Positions 52,273-60,590 of a stretch of DNA of 64,000 bases are shown here, one piece after another (within the stretch, counting starts at the first letter, position 1; each line of letters opens with the position of its first letter). Source of the DNA: Gemmobacter sp964439015 (GTDB lineage: Bacteria; Pseudomonadota; Alphaproteobacteria; Rhodobacterales; Rhodobacteraceae); contig CAYTMV010000001.1 in assembly GCA_964439015.1 (NCBI GenBank), positions 87,836-151,835 on the forward strand. Reading direction: 5' to 3'. The position numbers were made by a program, and so were the translations under genes. Below the pieces are notes generated by a model. The model was not told the DNA's origin. It did not search any database and was given only the letters and a program-made list of their open reading frames with translations.

Positions 52273-53667
52273 TTACGCCCGCTCCAGCAGGCGCTGAATT
52301 TCGAAATCGGTCACGACGCGGTCCGTCTCGCGGATCTCCCACTCGGCGGCGTGGCAGTAATGGTCCACCACGTCATCGCCGAAGGCCGCGCGCAGCATGG
52401 CCGAGCCGCGCAGCTCGGTCACTGCCTCGCGCAGGGTGTTGGGGATCTCGCGGATGCCGTCGGTGCTGTAGATGTCGCCGCGCAGCTCGGGTTCGAGCTC
52501 ATACTTGCCTTCGATCCCGGCCAGGCCCGCAGCCAGCAGCGCCGCGCAGGCCAGATAAGGGTTCACGTCGCTGCCGGGGATCCGGCATTCGACCCGCACC
52601 GCCTTGGTATGCGCGCCGCAGACGCGGAAGCCGGCGGTGCGGTTGTCGGCTGACCAGACCGCCTTGGTGGGCGCAAACATCCCGGGGCAGAACCGCTTGT
52701 AGCTGTTGACATAGGGGGCCAGAAACGCCGTCAGCTCGCGCGCATGGGCCAGTTGACCCGCGACATAGTGCTTCATCAGCGGCGACATGCCGTGTGCGTC
52801 GTCCTTGTCGGCAAAGGCCGCCTTGCCATCCAGCGTCCAGAGCGACTGATGCACATGGGCTGACGAGCCCGCGCGGCGATGGTCATACTTGGCCATGAAG
52901 GTGACGGATTTGCCCTTGGCCCAGGCGATCTCTTTCACCGCGTTCTTGATGATCGTGTGGTTGTCGGCGGTGTCCAGCGCGTCGGAATAGCGATAGTTCA
53001 CCTCGCCCTGTCCGGCATCGGCCTCGCCCTTGGTGTTTTCGACCGGGATACCCGCCACATACAGCGCATTGCGCACTTCGCGCATCACATCCTCTTCCTT
53101 CGAGGTCTGGAAGATGTGGTAATCCTCATTATAGGCGCTGACCGGCTTGAGGCCCGTGAAATTGCTGTCGCGCAGCGCCTCATAGCTGTTCTCGAACATG
53201 TAGAATTCAAGTTCGGTCGCCATCATCGGCTCTAGGCCCATGGCGCGGGCCCGGGCCACCTGACGTTTCAGGATCGCGCGGGGGCTGATCGCCACTTCCT
53301 CATGGGTGTCGTGGTCCAGCAGGTCGGCAAGGCACAGCACCGTGCCGGGCAGCCAGGGCAGGGGGCGCATCGTCGCCAGATCGGGCTTCATGACGTAATC
53401 GCCATAACCCTTTTCCCAGCCGGTGGATTTGTAACCCGGCACGCAGGTCATCTCCATGTCCACAGCCAGCAGGTAGTTGCAGCAATGCGTTTCCTTGTAG
53501 CCGCCATCGACGAAGAAGGCTGCGTGAAAGCGTTTGCCCATCAGCCTGCCCTGCATGTCGATGCCGGCGACCAGCACCGTGTCGATTTCGCCGCGCGCGA
53601 CGGCTTCCTTCAGGGCATCGAAAGTCATGTTGCCGGGCATTGATAGGGGCTCCTCCACTGCGGCCAT
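52273..53667 (-). CDS. glutamine synthetase-like gamma-glutamyl-amine ligase
   Basis: A 464-residue class I glutamine-synthetase-fold protein related to PuuA, GlnA4 and GmaS ligases, not to housekeeping GlnA: opening TVLVAGIDMQGRLMGKRFHA, ELEFYMFENS, AHVHQSLWTLDGK and RVECRIPGSDVNPYLACAALLAAG. It should use ATP to attach glutamate to an amine. Two start options exist: 53667 (GGAAAGG upstream) or 53640 (GGAGGAG upstream). It heads a tight run with the two dehydrogenases, 97 bp after dctP. Confidence 0.85.
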   Translation of the reverse strand: MAAVEEPLSMPGNMTFDALKEAVARGEIDTVLVAGIDMQGRLMGKRFHAAFFVDGGYKETHCCNYLLAVDMEMTCVPGYKSTGWEKGYGDYVMKPDLATMRPLPWLPGTVLCLADLLDHDTHEEVAISPRAILKRQVARARAMGLEPMMATELEFYMFENSYEALRDSNFTGLKPVSAYNEDYHIFQTSKEEDVMREVRNALYVAGIPVENTKGEADAGQGEVNYRYSDALDTADNHTIIKNAVKEIAWAKGKSVTFMAKYDHRRAGSSAHVHQSLWTLDGKAAFADKDDAHGMSPLMKHYVAGQLAHARELTAFLAPYVNSYKRFCPGMFAPTKAVWSADNRTAGFRVCGAHTKAVRVECRIPGSDVNPYLACAALLAAGLAGIEGKYELEPELRGDIYSTDGIREIPNTLREAVTELRGSAMLRAAFGDDVVDHYCHAAEWEIRETDRVVTDFEIQRLLERA

Positions 53668-53697
53668 TTGGCCTTTCCACCGGTTGATCCGGGGTGT

Positions 53698-53710
53698 TTG
53701 AAAAATTTGA
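53698..53710. promoter_or_regulatory. TTGAAAAATTT site, possible RpiR operator
   Basis: TTGAAAAATTT at 53698-53708 in the 97-bp dctP-ligase gap closely matches TTGAGAAATTT at 57554-57564 next to the RpiR gene. An AT-rich patch in otherwise GC-rich DNA, it may be a second binding site and internal promoter for the ligase-ALDH-ADH part of the cluster. Confidence 0.4.
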
Positions 53711-53764
53711 TCATATTGTCAGGTTACGGGCGACCGATGCCGCCCGCAACCGCAATCTTGCGCC

Positions 53765-54805
53765 TCAGCCGTAACGGTAGGGGCGGCCGGATTTGTTCAT
53801 GACATCGTTATAGGTCTTGATGGCTTCGACCACCTTGGCCTTGATCTCGGATTCGGTGGCGATCTCGTCCCAGAACTTGACGGCGGCGTCTTCGACGGTC
53901 TTCCACTCTTCGTCGGGGATCGTGGTCAGCTCCAGCTTGCCACCGTTGACGCGCAGGTCGGCCTCGCCCGCCCAATACCAATGCTGGCGGTAATAGTGGC
54001 TCTGCTCGAAACAGGTGGCCAGCAGTTCTTGCAGGTTGGGCGGCAAGGCATCCCAGCGTTCCTGATTGGCGAAGAAGTGGCCGATCCAGGCGCCCGAGAT
54101 GTTGTTGGTCAGGAAATACTTGGTCACATTCGACCAGCCCACCGTATAGACCTCGGTGATGCCAGACCATGCCAGGCCATCCAGCTCGCCCGTCTGCATC
54201 GCGACCTCGACATCCTCCCACGGCAGGGTGACGGGCACCACGCCGAACTGGGTCAGGAAACGGCCGGCGGTGGGGAAGGTGAAGATCCGCAGCCCCTGCA
54301 GGTCCGCAAGGCTGTTGATCGGCTTGACGGTCGAAAAGTGGCACGGATCCCAGCTGCCGGCCGAGATGTGCTTGACGCCGACCTTGGCGTATTCTTCCTC
54401 CCAGATCTGTTTCAGGCCGTATTTGTTGAACAGCGCCGGCACGTCCAGGCTGTAGCGCAGCGCCATCGGGAAATAGCCACCGAACACCGTGACCTCGGTG
54501 GGCGAGGCCATCGAGTCATCGTCGGATTGCACGCAGTCGATGGTGCCGGACTGCATGGCCCGGAACAACTCGGCCGTCGGCACCAGCTGATCGGCGTAAT
54601 AAAGCTCGATCTCCATCTGGCCTTGGGCCAGACGGTTGAAGGTTTCGATCGCGGGCTTGGCTACATGCTCGCCCAGGGCGGCCCCGGCATAGGTCTGCAT
54701 CCGCCATTTGATCGGCGCCTGGGCGCGCACGGTTGCCGGTGCGGCCAGTGCCGCGGCACCGGCCAGTGCGCCGGTGGTCAGAAAGGAGCGTCTCGAAGTC
54801 GTCAT
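53765..54805 (-). CDS. TRAP transporter substrate-binding protein (DctP family)
   Basis: A 346-residue periplasmic receptor with a twin-arginine signal (SRRSFLTTGALAGAAALAAP..RAQ). The mature part starts IKWRMQTYAG and has the DctP-type ligand region around GLRIFTFPTAGRFLTQFG and the conserved Arg-centred binding area (DLQGLRIFT). It delivers its ligand to the DctQM permease encoded just upstream on the same strand. TRAP receptors mostly bind carboxylates through that Arg, which argues for a carboxyl-bearing ligand. Confidence 0.9.
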   Translation of the reverse strand: MTTSRRSFLTTGALAGAAALAAPATVRAQAPIKWRMQTYAGAALGEHVAKPAIETFNRLAQGQMEIELYYADQLVPTAELFRAMQSGTIDCVQSDDDSMASPTEVTVFGGYFPMALRYSLDVPALFNKYGLKQIWEEEYAKVGVKHISAGSWDPCHFSTVKPINSLADLQGLRIFTFPTAGRFLTQFGVVPVTLPWEDVEVAMQTGELDGLAWSGITEVYTVGWSNVTKYFLTNNISGAWIGHFFANQERWDALPPNLQELLATCFEQSHYYRQHWYWAGEADLRVNGGKLELTTIPDEEWKTVEDAAVKFWDEIATESEIKAKVVEAIKTYNDVMNKSGRPYRYG

Positions 54806-54860
54806 CGTGGAACCTCCGTTGGAAAAGTGGGGGACGGTTCAGCCGCCCCTCCGGGGATTG

Positions 54861-56204
54861 TCAGTCGGGATAGAAGTGATTGGGGATCATCAGGGAGATG
54901 TCCGGGAAGATCATGATCAGCGCCAGCGTTGCGACCATCACCAGCACGAAGGGCCAGACCGATTTGTAGATGTCGCCCATCGTGATCTCTTTTGGTGCAA
55001 AGGCCCGCATCAGGAACAGGTTGTAACCGAAGGGCGGCGTCAGATAGGCGATCTGGCAGGTGATGGTGTAAAGGACGCCATACCAGATCAGCACATCGCC
55101 CCGCGGCAGGCCCAGATCCAGCTGCGCCACCAGCGGCACATAAAGCGGCGCCACGATCACCAGCATCGCCGTGTCATCCAGAAACATGCCCATGACCAGG
55201 AACGACAGCTGCATCATCACCAGGATCGTCCAGGGCGACAGGCCCAACTGTTCCGTGAACAGCCTGTCGATCGCCGCCACCGCACCCAACCCGTCGAACA
55301 CCGCGCCAAAGGCCAGCGCCGCCAGGATCACCCACATGAACATGCAGCTGATGAACAGGGTGCTACGGGTGGCCTCCTCGAAGACGCGGCGGTTCATCCG
55401 ACCCTTCAGCACCGCCGCCAGCAGGGTGATGGCCACGCCGATGACCGAACTTTCGACCAGTGAGGTCCAGCCGCGCACGAAAGGCACCATCATCGCGGCA
55501 AAGATCAGGAAGGGCAGCGCGCCCGCGCGCAGCGAAGCGATCTTTTCGGCCCGCGTGATCGCCGCGCGTTCCTCGCGGTTCAGCGGCGGGGCCAGATGCG
55601 GCTGGAACCAGCTGCGAAGGCCGATGTAGAGGATGAACATCGCCGCCATCAGCAGCCCGGGCAGGATGCCGGCCAGCCAAAGCTCGGACACCGGCGCGCG
55701 GGCGATCATCGCGTAAAGGACCAGCACCACCGAGGGCGGGATCAGGATCCCGAGGCTGGAGCCCGCCTGAATGACCCCCGTCACCATCTTCTTGTCATAA
55801 CCGCGGCGCAGCAGTTCCGGCAGGGCGATGGTCGAGCCGATGGCCATGCCCGCGACCGACAGCCCGTTCATGGCCGAGATCAGCACCATCAACAGGATCG
55901 TGCCGATGGCAAGGCCCCCCGGCACCGGGCCGAACCAGACGTGAAACATCCGATACAGATCCTCGGCCAGCCGCGCCTCGGACATGACATAGCCCATGAA
56001 GACGAACATCGGCAGCGACAGCAGCGCATACCATTTCATCAGCTTCATGGCCTGCGAGAAGGCCATGCTCTCGCCGCCGGTGCCCCACAGCGCGATGGCC
56101 GCCACCACGGCCACGAAACCGATCAGCCCAAAGACCCGCTGCCCGGTCATCATCAACAGCAGCATGGTCGAGAACATCAGGACGGCAATCAGTTCCTGCG
56201 GCAT
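54861..56204 (-). CDS. TRAP transporter large permease (DctM family)
   Basis: A 447-residue inner-membrane protein with about twelve hydrophobic segments, the ion-coupled transport channel of the TRAP system (DedA/DctM family). Characteristic pieces are LPMFVFMGYVMSEA near helix 2, GLSVAGMAIGSTIALPELLRRGYDK and GSSLGILIPPSVVLVLYAM, and C-terminal TPPFGYNLFLMRAFAP. Its start overlaps the dctQ stop by one base. It is followed by dctP after 55 bp. Confidence 0.93.
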   Translation of the reverse strand: MPQELIAVLMFSTMLLLMMTGQRVFGLIGFVAVVAAIALWGTGGESMAFSQAMKLMKWYALLSLPMFVFMGYVMSEARLAEDLYRMFHVWFGPVPGGLAIGTILLMVLISAMNGLSVAGMAIGSTIALPELLRRGYDKKMVTGVIQAGSSLGILIPPSVVLVLYAMIARAPVSELWLAGILPGLLMAAMFILYIGLRSWFQPHLAPPLNREERAAITRAEKIASLRAGALPFLIFAAMMVPFVRGWTSLVESSVIGVAITLLAAVLKGRMNRRVFEEATRSTLFISCMFMWVILAALAFGAVFDGLGAVAAIDRLFTEQLGLSPWTILVMMQLSFLVMGMFLDDTAMLVIVAPLYVPLVAQLDLGLPRGDVLIWYGVLYTITCQIAYLTPPFGYNLFLMRAFAPKEITMGDIYKSVWPFVLVMVATLALIMIFPDISLMIPNHFYPD

Positions 56205-56710
56205 CAGATCGTTTCTCCCCGCAGGGTGGCAATGTCGCGGATCAGCGACGCCACGGCCTGCAACAGCATCAGCACGAACCCTGTCAGCATTACCAGCTTG
56301 ATCGGCCAGAGATAGGGGCGCCAGGCGCTCGGCGCGCGTTCGTTATAGCTGAAGGAATAGATGGTGCTGTCCACCGCGCCCCAGACCATCACCCCCAGAT
56401 AGACGATCAGCGCAAAGACGGTGAAACTGTCCCACAGCGCGCGGCGGCGATCGGATTGCCTGGCATAAAACAGGTCCATGCGCACATGGCCCTCGGCCTG
56501 CATCGTGTAAGGGCCGCCGAGAACGTAATAGGCCACCATCACGAATTGTGCCATCTCCAGCGTCCAGAGCGAGGGGTTGAAGAAAGCCTTCGAGATCGAA
56601 GACCACATCAGCACCGCCATCAGGACAAACAGCAGATACATCGCAAAGCGACCGACGCCATAATTCATCCGGTCGACGATCCGCACGAAAGCCTTGAGGA
56701 AATGCGGCAT
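56204..56710 (-). CDS. TRAP transporter small permease (DctQ family)
   Basis: A 168-residue protein with four transmembrane helices, the small subunit that pairs with DctM (VGRFAMYLLFVLMAVLMWSS and YTMQAEGHVRMDLFYARQS are typical). Its start overlaps the FGase stop by one base (TGATG) and its stop overlaps the dctM start likewise, so dctQ and dctM are coupled to the hydrolase gene. Confidence 0.9.
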   Translation of the reverse strand: MPHFLKAFVRIVDRMNYGVGRFAMYLLFVLMAVLMWSSISKAFFNPSLWTLEMAQFVMVAYYVLGGPYTMQAEGHVRMDLFYARQSDRRRALWDSFTVFALIVYLGVMVWGAVDSTIYSFSYNERAPSAWRPYLWPIKLVMLTGFVLMLLQAVASLIRDIATLRGETI

Positions 56711-57483
56711 CAGACCCCCTCCCTCTCGATCATCTCGACCGCCGCGGCGATCACGGGGGCCAGCCGTTCTGCCATCGCCACCTCGGCCTCCGGTGTGGCA
56801 ATCAGATCGTTGCGGATCTCCAGCATCGCGTTGGGCAGGCTGTAGGGCGTGGCATGCAGGCGCAGGGTGTGGGTCACGTCATCGGCGGCCGAATAGGGCG
56901 CGTTCAGTTGTGCCTCCAGATCGGTGCGGGCCTGCGCTTGCACCAGAATCGCGCGGGCCAGCCGGGGATCGGCGTCATGGATCACCCCAAACTCCACCGC
57001 CCGCGGCACCCCATGCCAGACCGGCGTGAAACTGTGGATGGTGATGACGACGGGCCGCAGCCCCAGCGCGATCCGGCGGGCGATCAGCCCGTGCAGCGCA
57101 TCGGTAAAGGGCAGATACAGCGCCTCGGTCCGCGCCAGCCGCTCAGGCGGTGCGATCGCGGCATTGCCGGGGATGTCATGCACCTCGGACCGGGCGGGCA
57201 TGGCGCCGGCCATGTCGGGCGCGCGATTGCAATCATAGATCAGCCGGCTGGCGGTGGCGTGCAGCGTCACCGCATCCAGCCGTTGTGCAAGCGCCCGCAT
57301 CAGCCCCAGCGCGCCGGGGTCCCAGGCGATATGGGCCCGACGTTGATCCTGACTGAGGCCAAGGTCGCCCCAAGGGGGCGGCATGGCATTCGAGGCGTGT
57401 TCGCAGACCATCACGATACGCCCCATGGCCGAGGCATTCTCGACCACGGGCGCGCAGGTCGCGCCAAAATCCGGTGCTGTCAT
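56710..57483 (-). CDS. N-formylglutamate amidohydrolase-family protein
   Basis: A 257-residue zinc hydrolase of the FGase/HutG2 family: VMVCEHASNAMPPPWGDLGL, WDPGALGLMRALAQRL, NRAPDM and the VITIHSFTPVWHGV block hold the likely metal-binding and catalytic residues. Known members remove formyl or other groups from glutamate. There are no hut genes nearby; it is the first gene of the TRAP cluster, so it may release glutamate from an acyl or amide adduct. That link is inference. Confidence 0.85.
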   Translation of the reverse strand: MTAPDFGATCAPVVENASAMGRIVMVCEHASNAMPPPWGDLGLSQDQRRAHIAWDPGALGLMRALAQRLDAVTLHATASRLIYDCNRAPDMAGAMPARSEVHDIPGNAAIAPPERLARTEALYLPFTDALHGLIARRIALGLRPVVITIHSFTPVWHGVPRAVEFGVIHDADPRLARAILVQAQARTDLEAQLNAPYSAADDVTHTLRLHATPYSLPNAMLEIRNDLIATPEAEVAMAERLAPVIAAAVEMIEREGV

Positions 57484-57553
57484 TGCAGCGAGTCTTCCCT
57501 GTTGGTTACACTCAGGTTCAACCCGACCGAGGCTTCTGTCAACAATTTTTCTT

Positions 57554-57578
57554 TTGAGAAATTTCTGTTACGATTGTT
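57554..57578. promoter_or_regulatory. palindromic region between FGase and rpiR, candidate operator
   Basis: In the 131-bp divergent gap, AGAAATTTCT (57557-57566) is a perfect 10-bp palindrome within TTGAGAAATTT, with AACAAT (57541) and ATTGTT (57573-57578) as outer inverted arms. The TTGAGAAATTT core resembles TTGAAAAATTT at 53698. It is the best candidate site for the adjacent RpiR regulator. Confidence 0.5.
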
Positions 57579-57614
57579 CCAGAATCCGCGAAGCACACGC
57601 GGGCGGGGGACGCC

Positions 57615-58478
57615 ATGACCGACACCATCGAAGGCCGGCTGCGCACGGCTCTGCCTGACCTGACGCGGGCCGAACGGCAGCTGGTGACGCATATCCTGCG
57701 CAACTACCCGGTCTCGGCGCTAGGCTCGATCACGGCGCTGGCGCAGGCAGCCGAGGTCTCGACGCCCACGGTGGTGCGGCTGTGCCAGAAGCTGGGGTTC
57801 AAGGGCTATCCCGACTTGCAGGGCGAGGTGCGCGGCGAGGTTGAGGCGATGCTGGTCAGCCCGCTGGCCAAGCATGACCGCTGGGCGGGTGGCGTGCCCG
57901 ATACCCATATCCTGAACCGCTTTGCCGATGCGGTGGTGGCCAACCTGCAAGCCACACTTGGCCAGATCGACCATGCCGAGTTTGATGCCGCGGCGCAGTT
58001 GCTGGCTGATCCGGGCCGGGCGGTCTATGTCATGGGGGGCCGCATCACCCATGCGCTGGCCGAGTATTTCGTGACGCTGATGAAGGTGGTGCGCCCGCAG
58101 GTCACGCTGCTGTCGGGCCTTTCGAACACCTGGCCACCGGCGCTGCTGGACATGAAGCCGGGCGATGTGCTGCTGGTCTTTGACATCCGCCGCTATGAAA
58201 ACGGCGTGCTGCAACTGGTGGAACTGGCGGTCGAGCAAGGGGCCGAGGTGGTGCTGATCACCGACCGCTGGGTGTCGCCCGCGGCCAGCTTTGCCCGCCA
58301 CACCCTGCCAGCCCATGTCGAGGCGCCCTCGGCATGGGACAGCACGGTGTCGATCATGGTGCTGGTCGAGACGCTGATGGCATCGGTCCAAAGCCTGCGC
58401 CGCGATGAGACGCAGGCCCGGCTGAAGCGGGTCGAGGCACTGTATGAGCGCGCCCGGTTTTTCCGCCGCGCGCGCTGA
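57615..58478 (+). CDS. MurR/RpiR-family transcriptional regulator
   Basis: A 287-residue regulator: N-terminal HTH_6 domain (LTRAERQLVTHILRNYPVSA, then SITALAQAAEVSTPTVVRLCQKLGFKGYPDLQ) and a C-terminal SIS domain (about residues 125-265, YVMGGRITHALAEYFV) that normally binds a sugar phosphate or related ligand. It is divergent from the FGase-TRAP-ligase genes and likely controls them. It converges with a hydroxyacid dehydrogenase gene after 15 bp. Confidence 0.9.
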   Translation: MTDTIEGRLRTALPDLTRAERQLVTHILRNYPVSALGSITALAQAAEVSTPTVVRLCQKLGFKGYPDLQGEVRGEVEAMLVSPLAKHDRWAGGVPDTHILNRFADAVVANLQATLGQIDHAEFDAAAQLLADPGRAVYVMGGRITHALAEYFVTLMKVVRPQVTLLSGLSNTWPPALLDMKPGDVLLVFDIRRYENGVLQLVELAVEQGAEVVLITDRWVSPAASFARHTLPAHVEAPSAWDSTVSIMVLVETLMASVQSLRRDETQARLKRVEALYERARFFRRAR

Positions 58479-58493
58479 CGGCAGGGCGGTCGG

Positions 58494-59423
58494 TCAATAG
58501 CCGCGCAGCCTGTCCACCTGATGCAAAAGGGGCGCACCTGTCATCGCCCGGTGAATATTCTCGGCTACCACCTGCGCGGCGGTGGCGGCCCGGGTCGTCG
58601 CGGCGATATGCGGGGTGATGGTGATCTGCGGATGGCCGCGGAACGGGTGGGCCTCGGGCAGGGGTTCGATCTTGAACACGTCCAGCGTGGCATGGGACAC
58701 CCTACCCTCCGCCAGTGCCGCCAGCAGCGCCGCCTCGTCGATCAGCGCCCCCCGCCCGGGGTTGATGATCACCGCGCCGGGCTTCAGCCAGCCTAGGCGG
58801 CGGGCATCCAGCAAATCCTCGGTCTCGGGTGTGCGTGGCAGCAGGGTCACGACGACATCCGCGCGCGCCAGCAGGTCGCGCAGGCCCGCCTCGCCATGAT
58901 GGCAGGGCAGGGGCAGGCCGGGTTTCGGGCCGCGCGCCCAGCCCTCGACCCGGAAGTTCAAGGCGGCCAGCGCCTCGGCGCAGGCCAGACCCAGCGCCCC
59001 CACGCCCAGCATCGCCACCACGCGATCCCGCGCCAGCGGCGGCGCGATCTGCTGCCAGCCGGGCGCACCGGCAATCCATCGGTCCATCCCAAGGTGATGG
59101 CGCAGCACATGGCCGGTGACATATTCCACCATGCCTTCGGTCAGGCCGGGATCGACCATCCGGCACAGTGGCTGGGTCAGGGTCGGGTTGCCCACCACCC
59201 GCTCGACCCCGGCCCAAAGGCTTTGCACGATCCGCGCGCGGGTGAAGGGGGTGAAATCCTGCAGCGGATTGCTGGGGGCATAGACGATGGCATCGACCGC
59301 CTCAGGCGGTGCAACCTGGACCACCTGCGCCTCCAGCCCCGCAGCGGCCAGCGCCTGCGGCAGATGCGGCGCATAATCCGCCCAATCATCCGCCCCCGCT
59401 GCAAACAGCACCGTCACCGCCAT
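58494..59423 (-). CDS. ghrA: glyoxylate/hydroxypyruvate reductase A-type hydroxyacid dehydrogenase
   Basis: A 309-residue D-2-hydroxyacid dehydrogenase: NAD(P) motif MLGVGALGLACAEALAALNF, the substrate Arg in INPGRGALID, and the catalytic HPF/TPH region (EAHPFRGHPQITITPHIAA). It should reduce glyoxylate or hydroxypyruvate with NADPH. It starts 11 bases after the rodA stop and is thus at the tail of the rod-shape operon; whether it serves the nearby TRAP cluster, which is on the same strand beyond the regulator, is unclear. Confidence 0.86.
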   Translation of the reverse strand: MAVTVLFAAGADDWADYAPHLPQALAAAGLEAQVVQVAPPEAVDAIVYAPSNPLQDFTPFTRARIVQSLWAGVERVVGNPTLTQPLCRMVDPGLTEGMVEYVTGHVLRHHLGMDRWIAGAPGWQQIAPPLARDRVVAMLGVGALGLACAEALAALNFRVEGWARGPKPGLPLPCHHGEAGLRDLLARADVVVTLLPRTPETEDLLDARRLGWLKPGAVIINPGRGALIDEAALLAALAEGRVSHATLDVFKIEPLPEAHPFRGHPQITITPHIAATTRAATAAQVVAENIHRAMTGAPLLHQVDRLRGY

Positions 59424-59434
59424 ATCCGCCCCCC

Positions 59435-60574
59435 TTATCTGGGCCGGTGGATATGCGCGCTCTGCACCAGACCAAAGCCCACCAGCAGCACCAACATGGC
59501 CGAGCCGCCATAGGACAGCAAGGGCAAGGGCACCCCCACCACCGGGGCCATGCCCATCACCATCGACAGGTTGACCGCGATGTAGAAGAACAGGTTGGCC
59601 GCCACACCCAGGATCAGCAGTTGCGAAAACCGGTCGCGGTTTTGCAGCGCCGAGATGATGCAGAACGCGATGATCCCGGCATAAAGCAGCAGCAGCGAGA
59701 AGGCGCCCACAAAGCCGAACTCCTCGGCCAGGGTGGTGAAGATGAAGTCGGTGTGCTTTTCGGGCAGGAAGTTCAGCCGGCTTTGCGTGCCCTGCATGAA
59801 GCCCTTGCCAGCCCAGCCACCCGATCCCAGCGCGATCTTGGCCTGTATGATGTTGTAGCCCGCACCCAGCGGGTCGGCTGTCGGGTCGAGGAAAGTGTCG
59901 ATCCGGCGATACTGGTAATCATGCAGAAACTGCCAGGGCGTGCCGCGCAGCGCAAAGACGCCATAGACCGCTGCGCCTACCAGGCCTAACACCCCGCCGA
60001 AATACCACCAGCTGACACCCGCGCAGAACATCACCGCCGCGCCCACCGCCAAAAGCATGATCGAGGTGCCAAGGTTGGGCTGCATCAGCACCAGCACCGT
60101 GGGCGCCACGATCAGCAAGACCGGGATCAGCACCCAGAGCGGCCGCGAGACCTTTTTCGGGTCCAGCCAGTCGTAATAGGCGGCCAGCATCATCACGAGC
60201 GTGAATTTCATCATCTCGGACGGTTGCAGCACGATCGGGCCCAACTCGATCCAGCGTTGGGCGCCCATACCGACACGGCCGAACATCTCGACCACGATCA
60301 GCAGCACGAAGGCAAGGATATAGGCCACGCCCGACAGGTTGCGCCACAGCCAGATCGGCGTGAAGGCCACCGCAAACATCGCCACCATGCCCACGGCAAA
60401 CCGCTTCATCTGCGGCTCTGCCCACAAGTCCATCCGCCCGCCGGCGACCGAATAGAGCATCAGAAACCCGACCGAAGCCACCGCGGTCAGCATCAGCACC
60501 AGTGGCCAATGCACAAACAGCACCTTGCGCAGCCCGCTGGGGGCCGACTTGATGCGATATTCCAGAAAGCTCAT
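59435..60574 (-). CDS. rodA: rod-shape-determining peptidoglycan polymerase RodA
   Basis: A 379-residue SEDS-family glycosyltransferase with ten transmembrane helices that polymerises peptidoglycan along the side wall with PBP2. Seen: GAQRWIELGPIVLQPSEMMKF, QPNLGTSIMLLAVG, and ALGSGGWAGKGFMQGTQSRLNFLPEKHTDFIFTTLAEEFG in parts, each diagnostic. It lies 16 bp after mrdA in the mreC-mreD-mrdA-rodA operon. Confidence 0.96.
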   Translation of the reverse strand: MSFLEYRIKSAPSGLRKVLFVHWPLVLMLTAVASVGFLMLYSVAGGRMDLWAEPQMKRFAVGMVAMFAVAFTPIWLWRNLSGVAYILAFVLLIVVEMFGRVGMGAQRWIELGPIVLQPSEMMKFTLVMMLAAYYDWLDPKKVSRPLWVLIPVLLIVAPTVLVLMQPNLGTSIMLLAVGAAVMFCAGVSWWYFGGVLGLVGAAVYGVFALRGTPWQFLHDYQYRRIDTFLDPTADPLGAGYNIIQAKIALGSGGWAGKGFMQGTQSRLNFLPEKHTDFIFTTLAEEFGFVGAFSLLLLYAGIIAFCIISALQNRDRFSQLLILGVAANLFFYIAVNLSMVMGMAPVVGVPLPLLSYGGSAMLVLLVGFGLVQSAHIHRPR

Positions 60575-60590
60575 GCCGCGCGCCTCCGTC

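Noticed and set aside
58494..59423. ghrA as a member of the TRAP catabolic operon
   Set aside because: It is separated by the convergent RpiR gene and follows rodA by 11 bases, so it belongs to the other transcript.
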